DNA of 64,000 nucleotides from Komagataeibacter oboediens. Lineage in GTDB: Bacteria > Pseudomonadota > Alphaproteobacteria > Acetobacterales > Acetobacteraceae. The notes beneath the pieces are model-generated. The model saw nothing but the letters and a program-made list of their open reading frames with translations, searched no databases and had not been told where the DNA came from. Positions 25,798 to 33,594 of the stretch are shown here, piece by piece (positions within the stretch are counted from its first letter, which is position 1; each line of letters begins with the position of its first letter). A program made the translations under genes and the position numbers. Location: positions 1 to 64,000 of the forward strand of contig NZ_NKTX01000009.1 in the NCBI RefSeq assembly GCF_003207815.1. The letters are read 5' to 3'.

Positions 25798-26433
25798 ATG
25801 TCCTATACCGTAAAGGAAATATTCCCCACCCTGCAGGGTGAGGGCGCACAGGCAGGCCGTACGGCGGTATTCTGCCGGTTTACAGGCTGCAACCTGTGGT
25901 CCGGCCTGGAACGCGACCGGGAGCGGGCGACCTGCCGCTTCTGTGATACGGATTTCATTGGCACGGATGGTGCCGGTGGGGGCCGTTTCGCCACCCCGGA
26001 CGATCTGGCCGACGCCATTGCGCAGCAGTGGCCGGCACCGGACAGGGATGCCGCCTTTGTCGTCTTTACCGGCGGCGAGCCCCTGTTGCAGCTGGATGAT
26101 GCGCTGGTCGCGGCTGTTCATGCGCGTGGCTTTGAAATTGCGGTGGAAACCAATGGCACCCTGCCCGCGCCCGATGGTATCGACTGGATATGCGTCAGTC
26201 CGAAATCCGGTGCGCCACTGGTCCAGACACGCGGGCATGAACTGAAGCTGGTCTTTCCCCAGCCCGACCTGATGCCCGACCTGGTGGCCGGGCTTGATTT
26301 CCGGCAGTTCTGGCTTCAACCCATGGACAACGCCCGCAGCACCCAGAACACCGTTGATGCGGTCACATACTGCATGCACCACCCGCAATGGCGACTGTCA
26401 TTGCAGACCCACAAGCTGATCGGGATCCCCTGA
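25798..26433 (+). CDS. queE: 7-carboxy-7-deazaguanine synthase QueE
   Basis: Radical-SAM enzyme, 211 aa, third step to the queuosine precursor preQ0. The N-terminal [14 protein letters not shown] is diagnostic. The cluster motif is spread as CRFTGCNLW...CRFCD, the long insertion typical of the QueE type seen in alphaproteobacteria. TGGEPLLQ and VETNGT follow. ATG 25798 is chosen because it starts the conserved fold; upstream is non-coding. queC begins after one base. Confidence 0.92.
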   Translation: MSYTVKEIFPTLQGEGAQAGRTAVFCRFTGCNLWSGLERDRERATCRFCDTDFIGTDGAGGGRFATPDDLADAIAQQWPAPDRDAAFVVFTGGEPLLQLDDALVAAVHARGFEIAVETNGTLPAPDGIDWICVSPKSGAPLVQTRGHELKLVFPQPDLMPDLVAGLDFRQFWLQPMDNARSTQNTVDAVTYCMHHPQWRLSLQTHKLIGIP

Positions 26434-26434
26434 C

Positions 26435-27172
26435 ATGAGCGTTCCCCCTCCCCCATCCCATCCTGAAAACGAAGCGGCGCTGGTGCTGTTTTCCGGTGGA
26501 CAGGATTCAGCCACCTGTCTGGCATGGGCGCTGTCGCGTTTTGGCCGGGTGGAAACGCTGGGGTTCGATTACGGGCAACGCCACGCGGTCGAACTGGAAT
26601 GCCGTGATGCGCTGCGTGACGGAATGGCTACGGAAAATCCCCAGTGGGCGCAGCGCCTGGGCGCGGACCATACGCTCGACCTTGCCGCCCTTGGCACCGT
26701 CTCGGACACGGCGCTGACGCGCGAAGCCGAAATCACGATGAATGAAAACGGCCTGCCCAATACATTCGTGCCCGGTCGGAACCTGATTTTCCTGACATTT
26801 GCGGCAGCCCTGGCCGCGCGCCGCCATATCCGCCATATCGTGACCGGCGTGTGCGAAACGGATTATTCCGGCTATCCGGACTGCCGCGACGATACGATCA
26901 AATCCCTGCAGGTCACGCTCAACCTGGGCATGGACAGTCATTACGTGCTGCACACACCGCTTATGTGGATCGACAAGGCGCAGACATGGGAACTGGCCCG
27001 CCAGCTGGGCGGTAACGCGCTTGTCCGCCTGATCAACCGTGAAAGCCACAGCTGCTACCTTGGCTCGCGCGGCACGCTGCATGCATGGGGACACGGCTGC
27101 GGCACCTGCCCCGCCTGCCAGCTGCGCAAGGCAGGGTGGGAGCAGTTCATGGCGGCGCGCCAGCATGTTTGA
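26435..27172 (+). CDS. queC: 7-cyano-7-deazaguanine synthase QueC
   Basis: ATP-dependent amidotransferase-like enzyme, 245 aa, converting CDG to preQ0. PP-loop [12 protein letters not shown] at about 13-24, [23 protein letters not shown], and a C-terminal zinc site with GTCPACQLR. It is the middle gene of a queE-queC-queD cluster; the stop overlaps queD by eight bases. Confidence 0.93.
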   Translation: MSVPPPPSHPENEAALVLFSGGQDSATCLAWALSRFGRVETLGFDYGQRHAVELECRDALRDGMATENPQWAQRLGADHTLDLAALGTVSDTALTREAEITMNENGLPNTFVPGRNLIFLTFAAALAARRHIRHIVTGVCETDYSGYPDCRDDTIKSLQVTLNLGMDSHYVLHTPLMWIDKAQTWELARQLGGNALVRLINRESHSCYLGSRGTLHAWGHGCGTCPACQLRKAGWEQFMAARQHV

Positions 27173-27692
27173 ACTGGTTTTTACCCGGCGCTTTTCCATG
27201 GCGCACCGGCTGCTGGCCGGTGAAAGCGAACGCTGCGCCCTGCCCCACGGCCATAATGAATATATTCGCGCGTACCTGCGCGCCACGGCCCCCACGGCGC
27301 TGGATGGCTACGCCAACATGGTCATGCCCTTCCAGCGCGCGAAGGGTGTCTGGCACGGTTTTATCGACGATCATGTCGATCATGCCCTGCAACTGGCCGA
27401 AGATGATCCCCTGCTTGCGTGGTTTACCCATAACGAGCCCCAGCGCGCGCAGCGGATACTGGTCACGCCGGGCGACCCCACGACGGAGCTTCTGGCCTGT
27501 CTGCTCATGGCCAAGCTCAATGCCTTCCTTGCAGCCGATGGCGGGGCGCTGACCTGCGCCAGCATCGAAATCGAGGAAACACCCACCAACACGGTCCGTT
27601 ACAGCGGCGACCCGCTGGCGGTCCTGCCCTGCCCCCGTCCCGCCCCGCAATGCTGGTGGCGGCGGCCGGACATGACCCTGTCCGATACCTGA
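27165..27692 (+). CDS. queD: 6-carboxy-tetrahydropterin synthase family protein QueD
   Basis: A 175-aa T-fold enzyme acting before QueE. Zinc His in FSMAHRL and PHGHNEY, the catalytic Cys in ERCALPHGH, and [13 protein letters not shown] near the C-terminus. It is longer than typical QueD (about 120 aa) because of an insertion around [22 protein letters not shown] and a C-terminal tail. The ATG lies inside the end of queC, indicating translational coupling. Confidence 0.85.
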   Translation: MFELVFTRRFSMAHRLLAGESERCALPHGHNEYIRAYLRATAPTALDGYANMVMPFQRAKGVWHGFIDDHVDHALQLAEDDPLLAWFTHNEPQRAQRILVTPGDPTTELLACLLMAKLNAFLAADGGALTCASIEIEETPTNTVRYSGDPLAVLPCPRPAPQCWWRRPDMTLSDT

Positions 27693-27726
27693 TGACCCCC
27701 TCGCCCTGAAAGGCCCGGTTTCCTTC

Positions 27727-29187
27727 ATGTCTGCACTCGCCCGCTACCGTCAGGAATGGTTCGGCAACATCACGCGTGATACCCTGGCCGGCATGGTCGG
27801 CACGTTTGCGCTGATCCCCGAAGTCATTGCATTTTCCTTTGTCGCCGGGGTCGATCCCGCGGTCGGGCTTTATGCATCCTTTGTCATAAGCGTGGTCATT
27901 GCCTTTACCGGCGGCAGGCCGGGCATGATTTCGGGCGCGGCCGGGTCCGTGGCGCTGGTGGCGGCAGCTCTGGTGCGTGGCCACGGTGTTCAGTACCTGC
28001 TGGCGGCAACCCTTCTGTGTGGACTGCTGCAGGTCATCTTCGGCCTCCTCCGCCTGCATGTGCTGATGCGCTATGTTTCCCGTCCGGTCCGGACCGGGTT
28101 TGTCAATGCGCTGGCGATCCTGATCTTTTCAGCACAGGTTCCGCACATGCTGCATGTGACATGGCATACCTACGCCATGATCGCGCTGGGGCTGGCGATC
28201 ATCTATACCCTGCCCCGTCTTTTTTCGGCCATCCCGTCGCCACTGATCTGCATCGTGATCCTGACGGTCATATCCGTGCTGTGCCCCATGCCGCTGCACA
28301 CGGTGGCGGATCTTGGCCGCCTGCCTGACAGTCTGCCGCATCTGGTCTGGCCTGATGTACCGTTCTCACTGGATACCCTGAACATCATCGCCCCCTATGC
28401 ACTGGCCATGGCCAGCGTGGGCATGCTGGAATCCATGATGACGGCGCGCGTGGTGGATGACCTGACGGAAACCCACAGCAGCAAGCGGCAGGAATGCATG
28501 GGGCTGGGGATTGCCAATATCGCGGTCGGCCTGTTTGGCGGGATTGCGGGTTGTGGCATGATCGGACAGACAGTGGGCAACCTGCGTTATGGCGGACGGG
28601 GGCGGCTGTCCACCTTTGTCGCGGGCGCTTTCCTGCTGCTGCTTATGGTGGCGCTGCGTCCGTGGGTTGCGCAGGTGCCGGTGGCTGCCCTTGTGGCCAT
28701 CATGATCATGGTTTCGGCCAGTACGTTTTCCTGGTCCTCCCTGCGCGACCTTGTCCATCATCCACGCACCACCAGCGTCATCATGCTGGCAACGGTGGCT
28801 GTCGTCGTTGGTACGCATGACCTTGCCGCCGGGGTGGCCGTGGGTGTGCTGCTGAACGGGCTGTTCTTTGCCTTTCAGGTATCCAGCATGCTGTCGGTCA
28901 CCAGCACGCTGTCCGATGACGGCACGCGACGCACCTATATCGTGAACGGACAGGTCTTCTTTGCATCATCCGACGGGTTTGCCGATGCGTTCGACCTGCA
29001 TGATACGGCCCGTCACATCACGATCGACCTGACGCATGCCCATATATGGGACATGACGGCTGCCGGCATGCTGGAGGAACTGATCGGCAAGATGGAGGCA
29101 CAGGGCAAGGACGTGCAGCTGATCGGCCTGAACGGTGCCAGCACAAAACTGCTGGCACGCCATACCCGCCTGCAGCCAGCGGAATGA
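27727..29187 (+). CDS. SulP-family anion transporter with STAS domain
   Basis: A 486-aa membrane protein: about ten hydrophobic segments up to residue 380, with ALIPEVIAFSFVAGVDPAVGLYASF (in part) typical of SulP, then a C-terminal STAS domain from about 400 (ITIDLTHAHIWDMTAAGMLEEL). Substrates in the family are sulfate, bicarbonate or dicarboxylates; it cannot be narrowed. It is 34 bases after queD, so cotranscription is possible, though functionally unrelated. Confidence 0.85.
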   Translation: MSALARYRQEWFGNITRDTLAGMVGTFALIPEVIAFSFVAGVDPAVGLYASFVISVVIAFTGGRPGMISGAAGSVALVAAALVRGHGVQYLLAATLLCGLLQVIFGLLRLHVLMRYVSRPVRTGFVNALAILIFSAQVPHMLHVTWHTYAMIALGLAIIYTLPRLFSAIPSPLICIVILTVISVLCPMPLHTVADLGRLPDSLPHLVWPDVPFSLDTLNIIAPYALAMASVGMLESMMTARVVDDLTETHSSKRQECMGLGIANIAVGLFGGIAGCGMIGQTVGNLRYGGRGRLSTFVAGAFLLLLMVALRPWVAQVPVAALVAIMIMVSASTFSWSSLRDLVHHPRTTSVIMLATVAVVVGTHDLAAGVAVGVLLNGLFFAFQVSSMLSVTSTLSDDGTRRTYIVNGQVFFASSDGFADAFDLHDTARHITIDLTHAHIWDMTAAGMLEELIGKMEAQGKDVQLIGLNGASTKLLARHTRLQPAE

Positions 29188-29299
29188 AAACGCGATGGTG
29201 GTCGTATCTGGCGACCACCGATCAGGCGTTCAGTGTATGGTTCCCGCAAAGGCAGGTCCCCATGCGGAGGGAACCCAAGTGACTGTTCCGAATAAGGAA

Positions 29300-29390
29300 T
29301 TGATAAAAAATAATAAAAGTTTGGAGCGCTTTTTCAAAAAGGCGCCATTTCCCGAATCTTTTTGAAAAAAGCTTCACCAGAAACGTTCAT
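29300..29390. repeat. A/T-rich inverted-repeat element sharing a GGTGAAGC core with 45671-45730
   Basis: In the 214-base gap between the SulP and GNAT genes, GCGCTTTTTC/AAAAAGGCGC forms one hairpin. A second part, CTTTTTGAAAAAAGCTTCACC, carries on its opposite strand GGTGAAGC preceded by GTTTC. The same core (GTTTT..TGGTGAAGC) recurs at 45685-45701. It is probably a dispersed intergenic repeat; it may also terminate the SulP transcript. Nothing else is recognisable in the gap. Confidence 0.45.
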
Positions 29391-29401
29391 TAGATCCATA
29401 G

Positions 29402-30001
29402 TCAGACTGTCTTCAGGCGTTTTTTTCGGGTCAGCCACTCCTCACGGGTTATTTCCCATCGTTCGGCTGGCAGTTGGTCGCCACACAGGAAATCACGGTG
29501 AAACCGCTCGACCAGCCGCATGCCCGTCTTGCGTGAGATTGCGCTCGAGGCCCGGTTTTCCCCAGCCTTGGCAGTACGCAGGACTGGCTGCGCCAGCACG
29601 GTGAACCAGTAATCGGTCACGGCCTCGACTGCTTCGGTCATCAGGCCCTGTCCCTGCCATTCCGGTGCAAGCCAGAACCCCCGGTTATCCCCCTGCGGGT
29701 TTTTTTCACTTTTCATCAGGGTAATCACGCCAATCAGCGTTTCAGGAGCCACGCGCGGACGGATTGACCATTCCCACAGTTCGCCACACGCCATGGCGGG
29801 CAGCGAAATATCCCGTATATAAGTTAACGCTGCATCCGGCCCATAAGACCAGGGAACGCGACGGGACAGATACTTTACAATTTCCCACCGGGGAAAGGTC
29901 TGCTGCAGCGCAGGGACATCTTCCATTCCCAGCGGCCGTAAATACAGACGTGGTGTTTCCAGTACCGGCAACCGCACGCCCATCATCTGCTCCTGTTCCA
30001 T
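29402..30001 (-). CDS. GNAT-family N-acetyltransferase (RimJ-like)
   Basis: A 199-aa acetyltransferase of the RimJ/RimL type. Seen: LETPRLYLRPLGMEDVPAL, WSIRPR, IGVITLM, FWLAPEWQGQGLMTEAV (acetyl-CoA loop) and NRASSAISRKTGMRLVER. The substrate, probably a protein N-terminus or an antibiotic, is unknown. It stands alone: 167 bases without clear features separate it from the lipoprotein gene behind it on the same strand. Confidence 0.8.
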   Translation of the reverse strand: MEQEQMMGVRLPVLETPRLYLRPLGMEDVPALQQTFPRWEIVKYLSRRVPWSYGPDAALTYIRDISLPAMACGELWEWSIRPRVAPETLIGVITLMKSEKNPQGDNRGFWLAPEWQGQGLMTEAVEAVTDYWFTVLAQPVLRTAKAGENRASSAISRKTGMRLVERFHRDFLCGDQLPAERWEITREEWLTRKKRLKTV

Positions 30002-30168
30002 ATCCCAACATTGATCGGGATACGGAACGGGTCAAGACGCAGCCCTGAAACCTGCGTGCGGACTCATACGGAAAAATGTTTCAGGCAGATGCGCGGTCCA
30101 ACAGCCCGCTGTTTCCCAGCCCTGACGCCCGCCCCTGAACGGATCAGCCCACGGCTGTGGCCTGACCC

Positions 30169-31056
30169 TTATTTTTTCTTCGTCGTTGCTGTCGCGGGTA
30201 GCGCAAAGGGATCAACAGCAGAGGTGGTACCCGCCAGTTTTGCCCATTGGGCGGCTGTCGTCTTGTCACCCGCCTGCAGCGCGCTCTGGCTGGCGCGGGC
30301 ATAAAGCTGGGCGGCGGCCTGTGCATTTCCTGCCTTGGCCGCGGCACGACCGGCAACGCCAAGGGCGCGGGCCATATCACGGTAATCCACCTGTGTCTGG
30401 CGAATGGTCGCCGCCTGCATTGCATCCTGCATTGCGGTCTGCGTGCTGCCACCGGTGACCAGCAGGTTACGGGCAGCGATTTCCTTCGCATCCGCCGTCC
30501 AGCTATCCGGGAGCTTTCCGGTGAGGTTGGCGAAATAGGCATCAACAGAAGCCAGCGTGGCCTGATCCCCGCTGTCATCGGCAATCAGCCCCCGGATCAG
30601 CTGGGCTTTCTCGACGATATCGGTGTCCTGCGCACCTGCGGCGCGTGATGCCGCTGCAGCAGCTTCGGTCTCCCGCCCCAGCCGGTGCAGCGCGCCTGCC
30701 TGCACCAGATCCAGACCGGAATCATCGCCCGTCTGGCCTCGCATCGCCAGGGCCGAACGTGTCGCGGTTACCGTGGACAGCGCATCCTGTGGCTTGCCTT
30801 CATCCAGTTGCACCGTCGCAAGGTTGTAGCCAGCATCGCCTATGGCCGTGACATCATCGCGTGCAACGGCGCGTTGGCCAGCTGCGCGGTACTGCTGTTC
30901 CGCCACGGCAAGGCGCTCAAGTCCCACGGCATCCTTCGCAGTATCCATGTCCTGCGACAGGGTGGTATCGCCCGGCTGGGTGACAGCCTGCCCCCCGCCG
31001 CATCCTGCCAGCACCAGGGCAAGGCCGAGGGTCGCGTATTCCTTCTTCATTTTCAT
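30169..31056 (-). CDS. Lipoprotein with TPR-like helical repeats, MCE operon
   Basis: A 295-aa lipoprotein: MKMKKEYATLGLALVLAGC gives a lipobox with Cys19. The remainder is Ala/Gln-rich and helical, resembling tetratricopeptide repeats (AEQQYRAAGQRA, AQAAAQLYARASQSAL). ATG 31056 overlaps the MCE gene stop (ATGA), so it is an operon member and a candidate periplasmic or outer-membrane partner of the MCE protein. It does not resemble the usual PqiC/DUF330 auxiliary lipoproteins. Confidence 0.7.
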   Translation of the reverse strand: MKMKKEYATLGLALVLAGCGGGQAVTQPGDTTLSQDMDTAKDAVGLERLAVAEQQYRAAGQRAVARDDVTAIGDAGYNLATVQLDEGKPQDALSTVTATRSALAMRGQTGDDSGLDLVQAGALHRLGRETEAAAAASRAAGAQDTDIVEKAQLIRGLIADDSGDQATLASVDAYFANLTGKLPDSWTADAKEIAARNLLVTGGSTQTAMQDAMQAATIRQTQVDYRDMARALGVAGRAAAKAGNAQAAAQLYARASQSALQAGDKTTAAQWAKLAGTTSAVDPFALPATATTKKK

Positions 31057-32006
31057 GGCTGCACCTTCTGCGCCGGAAGACGGGCATGGGCATGCTTCGC
31101 CGTCTTGTTGCCGTTGCCGCCCAGTATCCACAGGCCACGCATCTGATCGACCAGCTTCTGCAGGCTGCTGGCAGTCGTCTGTGCCTGCACCAGCAGCACT
31201 GGCAGCTGCTGGCTGGCATCCTTCAGGTTCTGGGTAATGGCCGGGGAGGCGTTGCTCAGATCACCTGTCGCCTTCTGCACGTTGGTCATGCTGGCGCTGG
31301 CCTTGTCCATCACGCCGGCAAGCTGTTTTTCAATTGGTGTCAACTGGCTGACCGTGGCGTTCAGGCTGGTGATCATCTGTTCCGCCTGGCGGATCAGGTC
31401 ATCATTGGTCATGAGCCGCCCGATGGATCCCTTGCCCGCATGCATGTCCGTAATGGTTGCGTCCAGCGTTGCCATCATGTGCTGCGCGTTATCCAGAACC
31501 GGGATGACACGATCGCGGATGTCACTGAAGGTCTGGGTAATGGTATCAGCCGGGTTCGGGGCGTTGGTGGCGCTCAGCACCGCATAGCTCCAGTCCAGCT
31601 TGTCCCCTGTCCCGCGTGAAATATCGATGTAGCTGGCCCCGGCCACGACGAACTGCTTGCGGATGATGGCCGTGCTGTCACGGCGAATATAGGGTTCGAT
31701 ATCGGGATCGATTTCGGCAATGGCGTACATGCCGCCCGCCGGGTTGATCCGCACGCGCCGCACCGTGCCGGCATGAATGCCCATCACCTGAAGATCATCA
31801 CCGACCGACAGGCCACTGACCCCGTTTTCAGGCAGGACAATCCGCAGCTTGCCCGCAGGGGTCAGCCAGTCACGCAGCACGCCAGCTTCGATCACTGCCC
31901 CAAGCAGGATGACAAGGGACACAAGGACAAGTATCCCCACCCATTCATCGGCGTAACGGACACGCACAAGCTGCCGGATTCCGTCTGACTGTTGTTTCTG
32001 GACCAT
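31053..32006 (-). CDS. MlaD/MCE-domain substrate-binding protein
   Basis: A 317-aa protein with one N-terminal membrane anchor (about 20-45, VGILVLVSLVILLGAVIEAGV) and an MCE domain at about 50-135: LRIVLPENGVSGLSVGDDLQVMG, GTVRRVRI, AEIDPD and VVAGASYIDIS. After it comes a long helical region that could form a barrel or coiled coil in the periplasm. MCE proteins form hexameric rings that shuttle lipids between membranes. Its start overlaps the stop of the ATPase-like gene by one base (TAATG). Confidence 0.85.
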   Translation of the reverse strand: MVQKQQSDGIRQLVRVRYADEWVGILVLVSLVILLGAVIEAGVLRDWLTPAGKLRIVLPENGVSGLSVGDDLQVMGIHAGTVRRVRINPAGGMYAIAEIDPDIEPYIRRDSTAIIRKQFVVAGASYIDISRGTGDKLDWSYAVLSATNAPNPADTITQTFSDIRDRVIPVLDNAQHMMATLDATITDMHAGKGSIGRLMTNDDLIRQAEQMITSLNATVSQLTPIEKQLAGVMDKASASMTNVQKATGDLSNASPAITQNLKDASQQLPVLLVQAQTTASSLQKLVDQMRGLWILGGNGNKTAKHAHARLPAQKVQP

Positions 32007-32701
32007 TACACCACCCGCATGGGAAAAAGACCTTCATCAAGAAGGCGCATGTGGATATTCACCGCCTTGCGATATTCATGCCACGCTGCTGCTGACCGCA
32101 CGAACCATAACACGCCACAGCCGCGATCCCGCGCCGCGGTCATCATTTCAAGAAACGGCAGGATGTTCTCCTCTGGCAGCGTGTCGGAAATATCCTCCAG
32201 CACCAGCAGGTCCGGCCGCCCCACAAAGGCCCGCACACATGCCGCCCGTGCCAGGTCAGCCCCCGACAGCCGGTCGGGCGTCGATGTGGGCAGACCGGGA
32301 AAACCAAACCGGTGCCCCAGTTCCGTGGCGGACAGGACCACATGATCAAACGGGTCCGTTGTATGGTACAGATGCGGCAGCATGATATTGAGATGCGTGC
32401 CAAACAGGTTGAGCCAGCTGCTGCTGCGCGAAATACGGCCGATACGCCCACGCAGCGCGTTCAGCTGCCGGTCGCGCAGTGTGCTCCAGTCCAGTCCCAT
32501 GAACTTGATGCTGCCCTGCGTCAGCGAAATCATACCCGAACACAGGTCCGCGAACATGGCGGCGCGTTCGAAATCACGGCAGTCGATCACCGCGCACTCA
32601 CCGGGCATGATACGCAGGTTATAGGGCGCGGGCATCAGCCCGCTTTCCTCGAATGACGGGACGGCATCACGCAGTTCCAGCAGGGGAGCGTTGGCTGTCA
32701 T
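32006..32701 (-). CDS. MlaF-like ABC ATPase subunit with degenerate nucleotide-binding motifs
   Basis: A 231-aa protein in the position of MlaF between permease and MCE genes. Its fold order fits an ABC ATPase, but the motifs are lost. Where Walker A should stand (about 39-47) the sequence is IDCRDFERA, with no Gly-rich loop and no GKS/T. The Q-loop region reads ISRSSSW; the signature is LSGAD (145-149); Walker B is LLVLED, with Asp replaced by Glu; the H-loop region is WFVRSA, without His. The frame is intact and coupled to its neighbours, so it is not a decaying pseudogene. It may be a structural, non-hydrolysing subunit. Confidence 0.75.
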   Translation of the reverse strand: MTANAPLLELRDAVPSFEESGLMPAPYNLRIMPGECAVIDCRDFERAAMFADLCSGMISLTQGSIKFMGLDWSTLRDRQLNALRGRIGRISRSSSWLNLFGTHLNIMLPHLYHTTDPFDHVVLSATELGHRFGFPGLPTSTPDRLSGADLARAACVRAFVGRPDLLVLEDISDTLPEENILPFLEMMTAARDRGCGVLWFVRSAAAWHEYRKAVNIHMRLLDEGLFPMRVV

Positions 32702-32703
32702 GG

Positions 32704-33594
32704 TCAGAAATCCAGCATGAAGAGGACGTTGACCACCAGCACCAGCATGATCCCGCGCGCGAACCCGCGTGGCATGATGGTGGCCATCGTATCATTACTG
32801 CTGACGGTCAGCCCCGAAATGCAGGCCCCCAGCCCGACGAAGAAGCCGACCAGCACGAATTTAAGCGGAATGATCAGGTAATCCCACGTGGTCATCGCCG
32901 CAAGGACATTGAAAAAGAACGTCCAGACCGATGTCGTAATCGCCCCCGTGGAATGCGCGATGACAAACCCCATCAACAGCGACACGACCGCAAAGATCAT
33001 GCCCAGCGTGAAGCCACCAAGCGTGAAGGCGAACGTACGCGGCATGACCAGCGCCAGGAACGGGTCGATACCACGCGCCTGCAGGGCACGCACCTCCCCG
33101 CCCAGCACCATCATGCCGATTTCCGTCAGGGACAGCATGCCGCTGCGCCCCATCAGGATGATACCGACAAGGATGGGCGAGATTTCACGCACCAGCACAG
33201 ATACGAGGATGGACCCCGTCATCTGCGCCATGCCCGCGAACCCCAGCCAGTACGCGGCCTGTGACACCACCATGAGGCCCGTCAGCGTCGCGGTGACCAC
33301 GATGCTCAGGAACCCACCACTGACAACCTGCCTCAGTGATGCGCGGAATTCATAGATAACCGGCCTGCGCCATGAATTGGGCCGCAGGCTTTCGCGGATC
33401 GTGCCCCATCCCGCCCCGATCACCAGCAGGGTGAACCGGATCTGGTGGCGCGTCAGGCGCCCGATGGCGGCAAGCCAAGGCGCGAAACGGCGCAACAGAT
33501 GGACAAAGCGACCGGCATCGTCCGGCTGCGGACCGGAAAACGGGTTCGTCTGCGGTGCCGTGCGGTCAGGGGCTGGGGGTGACGTATCGGTCAT
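32704..33594 (-). CDS. MlaE-family permease
   Basis: A 296-aa integral membrane protein with about five to six hydrophobic helices. The MlaE coupling segment is recognisable: MGRSGMLSLTEIGMM, then EVRALQARGIDPFLALVMPR. The N-terminal 60 residues are a soluble Pro-rich extension. The stop is two bases before the ATPase-like gene, and the start overlaps the receptor gene stop (ATGA). Confidence 0.87.
   Translation of the reverse strand: MTDTSPPAPDRTAPQTNPFSGPQPDDAGRFVHLLRRFAPWLAAIGRLTRHQIRFTLLVIGAGWGTIRESLRPNSWRRPVIYEFRASLRQVVSGGFLSIVVTATLTGLMVVSQAAYWLGFAGMAQMTGSILVSVLVREISPILVGIILMGRSGMLSLTEIGMMVLGGEVRALQARGIDPFLALVMPRTFAFTLGGFTLGMIFAVVSLLMGFVIAHSTGAITTSVWTFFFNVLAAMTTWDYLIIPLKFVLVGFFVGLGACISGLTVSSNDTMATIMPRGFARGIMLVLVVNVLFMLDF

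Noticed and set aside
29402-30001. GNAT protein as the missing bacterial ceramide synthase
   Set aside because: Its motifs are those of RimJ/RimL acetyltransferases and it lies 25 kb from the spt locus.
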